Shown piece by piece: positions 1 to 6,687 of a DNA stretch of 24,501 nucleotides. The notes below the pieces were generated by a model. That model was not told the DNA's origin. It ran no database searches and saw only the letters and a program-made list of their open reading frames with translations. Both the position numbers and the translations under genes were made by a program. The stretch's first letter is position 1. The number at the start of each line of letters is the position of its first letter. The DNA comes from JAVBKB01 sp031554275 (lineage in GTDB: Bacteria; Bacillota; Bacilli; JARBTR01). The DNA lies in NCBI GenBank assembly GCA_031554275.1, contig JAVBKB010000112.1, positions 1-24,501 on the forward strand, read 5' to 3'.

Positions 1-188
1 AGTTAACAGAGGATGAAGTGAATAATACAATTGCTGTTTTTTCATCTCTTAACACACCTTCGAATATGAATAGCATCTTAATGGGGATTGTAATGGATGA
101 TGCAGAGAAGTATGTGACAAAAGCCATCTCTCTTGATGAAGCAGTAAACAATGCTATGAGTAAAATCAACTTATATACCTCAGAATAA
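1..188 (+). CDS. C-terminal end of an ABC transporter solute-binding protein (partial)
   Basis: Only the last 61 codons are present, ending in TAA at 186-188; the gene begins before the window. The visible tail includes NTPSNMNSILMGIVMDDAEK and ends in KINLYTSE. It is helical and resembles the C-terminal lobe of family 1 (sugar-type) extracellular solute-binding lipoproteins, where a helix with a DEAVNNA-like segment closes the domain. The main support is context: two importer permeases follow at once on the same strand and a MalK-like ATPase lies further down. The substrate cannot be told from this fragment. The family call is inference. Confidence 0.6.
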   Translation, partial: LTEDEVNNTIAVFSSLNTPSNMNSILMGIVMDDAEKYVTKAISLDEAVNNAMSKINLYTSE

Positions 189-243
189 ATTATATAGAAA
201 ATATCCAAATAGGATTAATTCAGAGCTCTAAGGAGGGATCATT

Positions 244-1080
244 ACGAAGAATACCTACAAAACACCTTTACTATTTATTTTACCGAGCTTCATTGGTGTT
301 TCAATTTTCGTTCTGTTCCCATTTCTGGATGTGCTACGACGTTCATTCACATCAATGGCTGGCACATGGGTGGGTATTGATAATTTCCACACGATATTTA
401 CCAACAAAGCTTTTGAACTAGCAGCCAAGAATACGATTAGATTTGAACTCATTTGCCTGCCTTTATTATTGGGTCTATCTTTACTGATTGCCTTGGCACT
501 TTACAGATACAAGCGAATTGGCCAGTTTTTGAAAAGCGGATTTCTAATTCCAATGGCGATTCCAGTAGCATCAGTGGTTTTGTTATGGCAATTTTTATTT
601 GATTCAAAAGGGTTTATCAATGGTTTTATCAGTAAATTTGGACTTGATGGTTACGACTGGATGAACTCGGGGTCTGCTTTTTGGGTGCTGGTGTTTGCCT
701 ATGTTTGGAAAAATATTGGTTTCAATATAATCATTTGGCTCGCGGGTCTTTCAAGTATTTCGCCAGCAATATATGAGGCAGCAAGAATGGATGGCGCAAG
801 TGAATGGCAATGCTTTCTCAAAATTACTTTGCCGAATTTATTACCTACTATCTATATTACTTTTGTTCTCTCTCTCTTAAACTCATTTAAAGTTTTTCGG
901 GAGGCGTACTTGATTGCTGGGGATTATCCTCATGAAAGTATTTACATGCTACAACACACCTTCAATAACTGGTTCCGGGATCTTTCCTTGGAAAAGATGT
1001 CGGCTGGTGCCGTTATCGTTGTATTAGTTTTGATAGTGCCAATTTTGTTGTTTCAAAGAAAACAATGGAGCCAACTTTAA
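244..1080 (+). CDS. ABC importer permease, MalF/UgpA type; non-canonical start
   Basis: This is an inner-membrane subunit of a carbohydrate-type ABC importer (binding-protein-dependent transport inner membrane component). The EAA loop that docks the ATPase is visible as YEAARMDGASEWQ near 770-810, and several hydrophobic segments surround it. The coding frame is open from the stop at 229-231. A strong AAGGAGGG at 230-237 lies 7 bases before an ACG codon at 244, and reading from there gives a normal permease N-terminus with a first membrane helix (LLFILPSLIGVSIFVLFPF). An ATT codon at 241 is the other candidate. The first canonical in-frame start is GTG at 331, which has no good ribosome binding site and would remove that helix. 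Either a rare start codon is used, an ATG was mutated, or there is a base-call error. From 244 the product is 278 residues, normal for the family. Confidence 0.8.
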   Translation, partial: TKNTYKTPLLFILPSFIGVSIFVLFPFLDVLRRSFTSMAGTWVGIDNFHTIFTNKAFELAAKNTIRFELICLPLLLGLSLLIALALYRYKRIGQFLKSGFLIPMAIPVASVVLLWQFLFDSKGFINGFISKFGLDGYDWMNSGSAFWVLVFAYVWKNIGFNIIIWLAGLSSISPAIYEAARMDGASEWQCFLKITLPNLLPTIYITFVLSLLNSFKVFREAYLIAGDYPHESIYMLQHTFNNWFRDLSLEKMSAGAVIVVLVLIVPILLFQRKQWSQL

Positions 1081-1250
1081 TCCTGCTTTCTGTTAAAAAC
1101 ATAAAACGGAAATGACGAAAATTCAACCTGATTTGTCAGTCAAGCCTTGCATACTTTCGTGTATTTCGCTTTTTTTCGCACACCTAGTAATGTTCTCTCA
1201 TTTCTACTTTGTATTTTTAACAAAAATCAGGATAAGAACAAGGAGGCAAG

Positions 1251-2090
1251 ATGAAAAAGAAATTTGTTATCGTAATCCTATCCATTCTCTCTTTCCTTGT
1301 CTGTTACCCTATTTTTTTTCTATTGATTGGTTCTTTGATGGGCGGGAATGAGTTAAAAGAACATATTGCTGTTCTGTCAACAAAAGATGATGGCTTTATC
1401 ACATGGTCTTGGCTTCCCAACGAACCAACATTTCGATCTTATGTTGAGCTTCTTCTCGACACACCTCAATTTTTCGGGACATTCTGGAATTCTATCAAAA
1501 TTACGCTTGGTGTTTTGATTGGACAGATGCTTGTAGGAATTCCAGCTGCTTGGGGATTTGCAAGGTACCAATTTCGATTTCGACGAGTGCTCTTTATGCT
1601 ATATGTGATCTTAATGATAATGCCCTTTTTGGTAGTTATGCTACCTCAGTATTTGGTTTTGAATCAATTGGGTCTTTTGGATACACTTTGGTCTATTATT
1701 CTTCCAGGAATGTTTTCAACATTTCCAATCTTTATTATCCATTCATTTTTTCGAAGCATTCCTGAAAGCATTATCGAATCTGCCCGAATTGATGGTGCAA
1801 GTGAGCTTCGGATTTTCTTGAAGATTGGGATTCCATTGAGTTCTGGAGGAATAATTTCTGCAATGATATTAAGTTTTTTGGAGTATTGGAATCTAATAGA
1901 GCAGCCGCTTGTTTTCTTAAAGGATAAATCGCTTTGGCCTTTATCACTCTACTTGCCTAGTATTTCTTTAGATCAAGCTGGTCTTGCTTTTAGTGCAGCG
2001 ATATTTGCATTAATTCCTTCGATACTTATTTTTCTGTTAGGTCAGAATTATTTGGAACAAGGTATCGTCGCAACCGCTGTACAGGAATGA
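1251..2090 (+). CDS. ABC importer permease, MalG/UgpE type
   Basis: This is the second permease of the carbohydrate-type importer, a membrane protein of 279 residues. The EAA loop reads IESARIDGASELRIFLKIG, followed by the usual P-rich turn. An N-terminal helix starts within the first ten residues, and the C-terminal end (LEQGIVATAVQE) matches the common ending of MalG-type permeases, where QGL/IVAGAVKG-like tails are usual. The ATG is preceded by AAGGAGGC at the right distance. The gap to the previous permease is 170 bases, longer than usual for such pairs, and I see no separate gene or clear terminator in it. It presumably forms a heterodimer with the upstream permease and uses the ATPase at 4770-5873. 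Confidence 0.9.
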   Translation: MKKKFVIVILSILSFLVCYPIFFLLIGSLMGGNELKEHIAVLSTKDDGFITWSWLPNEPTFRSYVELLLDTPQFFGTFWNSIKITLGVLIGQMLVGIPAAWGFARYQFRFRRVLFMLYVILMIMPFLVVMLPQYLVLNQLGLLDTLWSIILPGMFSTFPIFIIHSFFRSIPESIIESARIDGASELRIFLKIGIPLSSGGIISAMILSFLEYWNLIEQPLVFLKDKSLWPLSLYLPSISLDQAGLAFSAAIFALIPSILIFLLGQNYLEQGIVATAVQE

Positions 2091-2186
2091 GTTTAACTAG
2101 AGTCCTCCACATTCTTGATAAAACGAGATAACCCTTATGATTTGATTAGAAGCATCTTATTACTATTTTGAAAGGATACTTGTGAA

Positions 2187-3524
2187 ATGAAAAAAAAGCT
2201 TATAAAAGTTGCTATTGTATTTATCCTAATGATGATCTTCTTCACAATACTATCAAGAGCTGCTGATCAGTTTACGATTGCAAAAGTGATGACAACTGAA
2301 GCCAAACATATGTCAATAGAGCATAGTTTGATCGCACCAGGTAAGGTTTCTCATAATCAAGTTCAGATAGTCTCAACTGTGTCTAATCAAGTTGTTGCAA
2401 ACGTTTTTGTTAGTATTGGCGAGCGAGTTACAGCAGGTACAGTACTTTTTAAGGTGAAGAAAGAAGAACTGGGAAAACAGATTTCCGCTTTACAGCTGGA
2501 AATAGATTCGTTAAATCTTTCTATTCAAGATACGACTAGTACACAAAGTAGTGAAAAGAAAAGGAATGAGTTAGCAATCAAACGGGCTAAGGAAGACTTG
2601 GTGCAGGTTCGTGATGAAGGAAACGCTAAGGTTAGTAAGGCTAGTGAGGAGTTGCAGGAGGCAAAAACTAAATATGATGAATACAAGAAAAACCCTTCAT
2701 CAATGGCAGATGTGACAGCAACTGAACTTAACGCAGTGAAAAAGGAAAAACAAAATGCTTTTGATGAAGAAGTAGTGAACCGTGATAAAAACAATTTAGC
2801 TGCTCAACGAGCATTGGAAGATGCCAACAATGCAACAATCACAACATCGTCAATAGCAAGTACAACATTGGAAAAGGAACAAAAGTTAGCTGAAAAGACA
2901 AGACTCGAAGCCCTTCAAAGTGTTGATGGTGCCATTACAGCACCCATCGATGGTGTTGTGACGAAGGTGAATATGACAGAGGGTGATCGGACAACTGATG
3001 CATCAACAATTGCCCTTGCTGATCTATCCGCTGGAATGCAACTCAAAGTACAAATTAGCGCCGAAGATGAAAGCTTTCTTAATGGTGAGGGTGTGATATC
3101 GGTAACTGGTGAAAATTCTCAAACTCACAAGCAAGAAAAAATTGAGAAACTAACGATTGCATCAGTTAAAGAAGATAATGAGAAAAATATGATTGAAGTG
3201 ATAATCAAATTACCAAAGGATAGCCTTTCATATGGAAGCGATGCAACTTTGCAGATAGTTAATTCATCAAGCAAATTCAATTATTGTGTACCACTTCAGG
3301 CAGTCAGGCAATCAAATGATAACAAGTATTTTATCTTGATTATTGATGAAAAGGATTCGATTTTGGGAAAAGAGTATATTGCAAGTAAAATAGATGTGAC
3401 AATTCTAGACAAGAATGGTCAATATGCAGCAATTGAAGGTCCAACTATCAATGCGCTATCAAAAATTATCATTTCAAGTGATAAACCTATAGGTGAGCGA
3501 ATTCGTGTAAAGGTGCGAGAATAA
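2187..3524 (+). CDS. HlyD/MacA-like membrane fusion (adaptor) protein
   Basis: The 445-residue product has an N-terminal signal anchor (residues about 5-24). A first biotinyl-lipoyl-like half domain follows (about 44-92, with VVANVFVSIGERVTAGTVLF). Then comes a long charged alpha-helical hairpin region (about 92-235, rich in E, K, A and Q), and the second lipoyl half (about 243-275, GAITAPIDGVVTKVNMTEGD). Beta-barrel-like sequence makes up the rest. This is the order of periplasmic adaptor/HlyD family proteins, which in Gram-positives sit outside the membrane and work with MacB-type exporters. The start has GAAAGG upstream. The stop is 3 bases before the next gene, which is MacB-like, so the two are very likely one functional pair. 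Finding it inside an importer cluster is unusual. Confidence 0.85.
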   Translation: MKKKLIKVAIVFILMMIFFTILSRAADQFTIAKVMTTEAKHMSIEHSLIAPGKVSHNQVQIVSTVSNQVVANVFVSIGERVTAGTVLFKVKKEELGKQISALQLEIDSLNLSIQDTTSTQSSEKKRNELAIKRAKEDLVQVRDEGNAKVSKASEELQEAKTKYDEYKKNPSSMADVTATELNAVKKEKQNAFDEEVVNRDKNNLAAQRALEDANNATITTSSIASTTLEKEQKLAEKTRLEALQSVDGAITAPIDGVVTKVNMTEGDRTTDASTIALADLSAGMQLKVQISAEDESFLNGEGVISVTGENSQTHKQEKIEKLTIASVKEDNEKNMIEVIIKLPKDSLSYGSDATLQIVNSSSKFNYCVPLQAVRQSNDNKYFILIIDEKDSILGKEYIASKIDVTILDKNGQYAAIEGPTINALSKIIISSDKPIGERIRVKVRE

Positions 3525-3527
3525 GTT

Positions 3528-4724
3528 ATGTTGAAAGAAAAGAATTACATTGAGCGCATTAAAAGCTGGTATGTGAAGAGTTCTAGGCTTGTGAACAGAA
3601 TAGTTGAGCTACTCGGAAATATCAAAAAAATAAAAATATCGAAAATCCATATTTTTATTTTTTTCATGGGCATTTTGACGGTCATTTGTTATTCCAAAGC
3701 AGTTTACCATACAAGTAACTTAAATCATTTTGATAATAGTATAACGCTATATGATAGCGCTGGGATGACTGCCGAGATGGCGGTTGAGGCAAAAGATAAT
3801 AGCGATTTAGATGAAAATCCATACTCATTTACCATTTGGGGAGAAACTGAAATTGCTTCTATCAGTAATAAAGATTTAAATCGTACTTCAGAGGTACAGA
3901 GATTAGAAGTGTGTGGTAGAACTGACATCATTTTTCCTAATGAGATTCCACTAGAACGTGAAGACAAATCAGGCTGTTTAATTGATAAAGTAACTGCGAT
4001 GGACCTTTTTGGCAATATAGATATAATCGGGACTAATATTCAATTGGGAGATAAAGACTATACTGTTCGTGGTGTCATGGAGACTGATGAACAAGTATTT
4101 GTTACTCAAATAAGATCAACTGAAGAAACGAAACTCGATACGATTACGATTCGGAAAATCGAAGATGTACCAATTGATATGATAACCTCGGAGTTAAATC
4201 TTCTCTATGGGTTCACTGGAGATGTGTTGGCGTTTCAATCAATTAAAGGAATAATAATCGTTTTCTTGCTGATCATTCCTCTTTTCCTGGGGGTATTCGT
4301 ATTACAGTTAATTTGGAAATATGCAAAAACAGCTAGGCGTAGTGAAGTGGATTTTCAAGAAAATCCTTTTGAAAGGTATCCTTTGGAATTCTGGTTTTGG
4401 TGTTTATCATTTGGTGTAATACTTTATGTCCTGTTGCGATTGCTTTTCAAACAACTTTCCATTCCAGAAGACGTATTACCAACAAAATGGTCGGACTTCA
4501 ATTATTGGAGTGACTATTGGCTAAAGCAACAAGAATCCTTTCGAACTCTTATCAAAATCCCGAAGCGGATACCTGAAATGGATAGTATTTATTCGATTAT
4601 AAAAGCAATTTCCTACTGTGTGCTTTCATATCTTTGTTTTTTAATTACGGAGGTGAGTATGCTTTTGATGAGAATAAAATCGAAATCTCAGAAAATAATT
4701 TTAAAAGACAAATCAATTTCATAA
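3528..4724 (+). CDS. MacB-like membrane protein without an ATPase domain
   Basis: The 398-residue product has one membrane helix near residues 41-58 and an extracellular domain of about 180 residues. Three more helices follow, near 240-263, 287-307 and 356-382. This 1 + domain + 3 topology is that of MacB/FtsX-type (type VII) ABC permeases. Inside the domain, the stretch at residues 129-184 (CGRTDIIFP, then GCLIDKVTAMDLFGN, then YTVRGVM) resembles the MacB periplasmic core domain. No Walker motifs are present. A divergent loop of about 50 residues, rich in W, Y and F, lies between helices 3 and 4 and is not typical. The gene sits 3 bases after the adaptor gene. I infer an exporter or mechanotransmission-like partner of that adaptor. 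The family call rests on topology and a short motif, so function and substrate are unknown. Confidence 0.6.
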   Translation: MLKEKNYIERIKSWYVKSSRLVNRIVELLGNIKKIKISKIHIFIFFMGILTVICYSKAVYHTSNLNHFDNSITLYDSAGMTAEMAVEAKDNSDLDENPYSFTIWGETEIASISNKDLNRTSEVQRLEVCGRTDIIFPNEIPLEREDKSGCLIDKVTAMDLFGNIDIIGTNIQLGDKDYTVRGVMETDEQVFVTQIRSTEETKLDTITIRKIEDVPIDMITSELNLLYGFTGDVLAFQSIKGIIIVFLLIIPLFLGVFVLQLIWKYAKTARRSEVDFQENPFERYPLEFWFWCLSFGVILYVLLRLLFKQLSIPEDVLPTKWSDFNYWSDYWLKQQESFRTLIKIPKRIPEMDSIYSIIKAISYCVLSYLCFLITEVSMLLMRIKSKSQKIILKDKSIS

Positions 4725-4769
4725 TTCCAAAAACTGTGCTGAATAATAAAACTCTTTGAGGAGCTCAAT

Positions 4770-5873
4770 ATGTTGAAGTTACGACTAAACAATGTTTGTA
4801 AGGTATACAGTAAAAATGTGGCAGCAGTAACGAATTTCAATTTGGATATAGCTGAAAGGGAATTTGTTGTGCTTGTTGGTCCATCAGGCTGCGGTAAATC
4901 AACTGTCCTACGAATGATTGCAGGTCTGGAAGAGGTAAGTGGAGGCGAAATTTATTTAGGGAAGACACTTGTAAACAACATTCCCTCAAAAGATCGCGAT
5001 ATTGCTATGGTATTTCAAAACTATGCACTTTATCCACATATGACTGTTTTCGAAAATATGGCTTTTGGTTTAAAAATACGAAAGCTCCCCAAAACGGAGA
5101 TAACCAAGCGTGTTTCAGAAACTGCTGAAATACTTGGGCTAGGCGATTATTTGAAGCGGAAACCTAAAGCTTTATCAGGTGGTCAGAAACAACGAGTTGC
5201 GTTAGGGCGTGCTATTGTTCGTGATGCAAAGGTGTTTCTAATGGACGAACCTCTTTCCAATTTAGATGCAAAGTTAAGGGTACAAATGCGTTCTGAGATC
5301 ATTAAACTCCATAGTCGGTTGAAAACAACAACTATTTATGTGACACATGATCAAACAGAAGCCATGACCATGGCAACTAAACTTGTGGTAATGAAGGATG
5401 GCGCAATACAACAAGTTGGAACTCCAAAATCAATCTATACTAACCCAGTAAATATGTTTGTGGCAGGTTTCATTGGTACCCCGGAAATCAACTTTATCGG
5501 CGGTATTGTAACTGAAACGCATTTTACATTTGAAAACATTTCGATACCTATACCAAAAAACAAGTTAGAGCTTTTGAAATCAAATGGCTATGTTGGAAAA
5601 GAAGTTGTGATGGGAATACGTCCTGAAGAAATCAGTTATATCGAAGAAAAAGATGAATTATTTGATGATTTACAATTAATTGTTGAGATTGATTTTTCGG
5701 AACTGATGGGATCGGAAAGGATGCTCTATACAAAATTAGGGAATCAAAACCTAGTGGTTCGCGTTGACTCTAGAATCAATATTAGCGAGAAAACAGATGC
5801 AAAGGTGACCATGAACATGAACGAAGCACTTTTTTTTGATAGAGACTCAGAAATGCAAATTTCAGTAACTTGA
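4770..5873 (+). CDS. ABC ATPase of the MalK/UgpC/MsmK type
   Basis: The 367-residue product is a cytoplasmic ATPase that powers sugar-type ABC importers. Visible motifs are Walker A GPSGCGKST (residues 37-45), the Q-loop VFQNYALYPHMT (Q83), the signature LSGGQKQR (135-142), Walker B VFLMDEP (155-161) and the switch histidine in YVTHDQTEAMT (H193). After about residue 235 a TOBE/OB-fold regulatory tail follows, as in MalK and MsmK. The ATG is preceded by GAGGAG at 4759-4764. It is the only ATPase gene visible in the cluster, so it should energise the two importer permeases. Whether it also serves the MacB-like protein is an open question. Confidence 0.92.
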   Translation: MLKLRLNNVCKVYSKNVAAVTNFNLDIAEREFVVLVGPSGCGKSTVLRMIAGLEEVSGGEIYLGKTLVNNIPSKDRDIAMVFQNYALYPHMTVFENMAFGLKIRKLPKTEITKRVSETAEILGLGDYLKRKPKALSGGQKQRVALGRAIVRDAKVFLMDEPLSNLDAKLRVQMRSEIIKLHSRLKTTTIYVTHDQTEAMTMATKLVVMKDGAIQQVGTPKSIYTNPVNMFVAGFIGTPEINFIGGIVTETHFTFENISIPIPKNKLELLKSNGYVGKEVVMGIRPEEISYIEEKDELFDDLQLIVEIDFSELMGSERMLYTKLGNQNLVVRVDSRINISEKTDAKVTMNMNEALFFDRDSEMQISVT

Positions 5874-6228
5874 GCTGTTATTAACAAATAAAATCGCAGC
5901 GGCTCACAGACAATAGAATTCTTAAAACGTTTACTTATGGCTCTCCAAATAACACGAAACGCCCTTTGATGAGTCGACCATAGTCGAACTTCGAGAAGAG
6001 CTGGAAAGTTAAATCAGCACGAAACTACATAATTCCGATAAAAATGGCTCTATTTTGCTCAACATGGCGCTTCCTTATTGTAAACAGCCTATAAAACAAG
6101 AGAATGAGCCGTTTTTTTTAGGATGACGTAAAAGCATGGACAATCATGAGTGAATATCTGTAGAATACTTTTATGCAATAGCACGACTTTGAGTGGTCTG
6201 CTGAACTCCGAAAGGAGGTGTTTTGCTT
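5874..6228. other. Intergenic, no gene seen; weak terminator candidate
   Basis: No open frame with a ribosome binding site is visible. A run of eight T at 6112-6119 follows GAGCC (6106-6110), which could pair with GGCTC at 6046-6050 across a long loop. This is at best a weak terminator for the ABC cluster. The 3' end of the stretch holds the promoter and leader of the toxin gene. Confidence 0.4.
6137..6166 (+). promoter_or_regulatory. Predicted promoter of the holin-like toxin
   Basis: A -35-like TGGACA at 6137-6142 is separated by 18 bases from a -10-like TAGAAT at 6161-6166. This would give a leader of about 55 bases before the toxin ribosome binding site at 6211-6219. Confidence 0.5.
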
Positions 6229-6315
6229 ATGACAGTATTTGAATCGTTGTCAACTATGTTCCTTTTCGGAATGTTTGTTATAGCGTTACTATCTTACTTG
6301 AAAAAGCAAAAATAG
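6229..6315 (+). CDS. Putative holin-like toxin of a type I toxin-antitoxin system
   Basis: A 28-residue peptide, MTVFESLSTMFLFGMFVIAL followed by LSYLKKQK, starts at an ATG 9 bases after the very strong AAAGGAGGTG. It has a short polar N-terminus, one membrane helix and a lysine-rich tail. The M-T-V-x-E-(S/A)-L start and FGMFVIALLSY core match the family annotated as putative holin-like toxins (TxpA/BsrG-like), which damage the membrane when not repressed by an antisense RNA. The stop codon lies inside a bidirectional terminator stem, the arrangement expected for such loci. A convergent promoter for an antisense RNA is visible downstream. The family match comes from recall of the sequence pattern. 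Confidence 0.8.
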   Translation: MTVFESLSTMFLFGMFVIALLSYLKKQK

Positions 6316-6431
6316 GCGGACACTCACTAAAGTAATCGCCTATTTTTTAAGGTGCTAAATTAGTCAGCAGGCTGCTGGAAGCAGACTAGAGCTAACTGGG
6401 TTCAGTGTTATAAGCACTGTTCCCTTTTTTC
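6303..6431 (-). ncRNA. Predicted antisense antitoxin RNA
   Basis: Reading the minus strand from the promoter at 6438-6466, a transcript would start near 6431 and end at the terminator at 6308-6347, about 125-130 bases. Its 5' end would form a hairpin with arms GGG and CAGTG (paired bases within 6398-6423, with a two-base internal loop). A second stem uses TAGTC (6361-6365) with GACTA (6384-6388). Its 3' end is complementary to the 3' end of the toxin mRNA. This is the layout of type I antitoxins such as RatA. Ends are predicted, not observed. Confidence 0.6.
6308..6347. terminator. Bidirectional terminator shared by toxin and antitoxin RNA
   Basis: Perfect 11-base arms, AAAAATAGGCG (6308-6318) and CGCCTATTTTT (6337-6347), enclose an 18-base loop. 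T-runs follow on both strands, so transcripts from either side can end here. The toxin stop codon is within the left arm. Confidence 0.85.
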
Positions 6432-6437
6432 ATTTTA

Positions 6438-6466
6438 ATCATACCATGATGAATTTATTCATGCAA
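6438..6466 (-). promoter_or_regulatory. Predicted promoter of the antitoxin RNA
   Basis: On the minus strand, TTGCAT (complement of 6461-6466), a spacer of exactly 17 bases, and TATGAT (complement of 6438-6443) preceded by TGG form a good sigma-A promoter with an extended -10. No coding sequence follows it on that strand, which supports an RNA product. Confidence 0.65.
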
Positions 6467-6619
6467 TTAAATTTGAGGATGAACAGAATCTCCAGGAAGA
6501 ATTAGATCAACTTGCAGAAATCAAAAAGAATGTCTACAAAATTTGAGACAGTTACTTTGCAAAAAGTCGAAAAGTTGGTGATAATCTAGTTTTTTGACCA
6601 CACAGCTTTTCTCCAATTT

Positions 6620-6653
6620 AGCATGATAAGTCATGCTGAAAATGATGTATAAT
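6620..6653 (+). promoter_or_regulatory. topB promoter with an inverted repeat
   Basis: A consensus -10 TATAAT is at 6648-6653. The region where the -35 box should lie carries no consensus hexamer. Instead it holds a perfect inverted repeat, AGCATGA (6620-6626) and TCATGCT (6631-6637), around a 4-base centre. This could be an operator that regulates topB, or a site for an activator that replaces the -35 contact. Confidence 0.5.
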
Positions 6654-6687
6654 AGATAGCAATAAATGAATTTTGGAGGAAACTTAA

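Noticed and set aside
1112..1351. Plus-strand open frame of 79 codons between and over the two permease genes
   Set aside because: It overlaps the well-supported second permease in another frame and has low-complexity, hydrophobic-aromatic composition.
6439..6546. Plus-strand open stretch encoding YHDEFIHAIKFEDEQNLQEE and a short tail before TGA
   Set aside because: It has no start codon or ribosome binding site and overlaps the predicted antitoxin promoter. It may be a gene remnant, but nothing supports a family.
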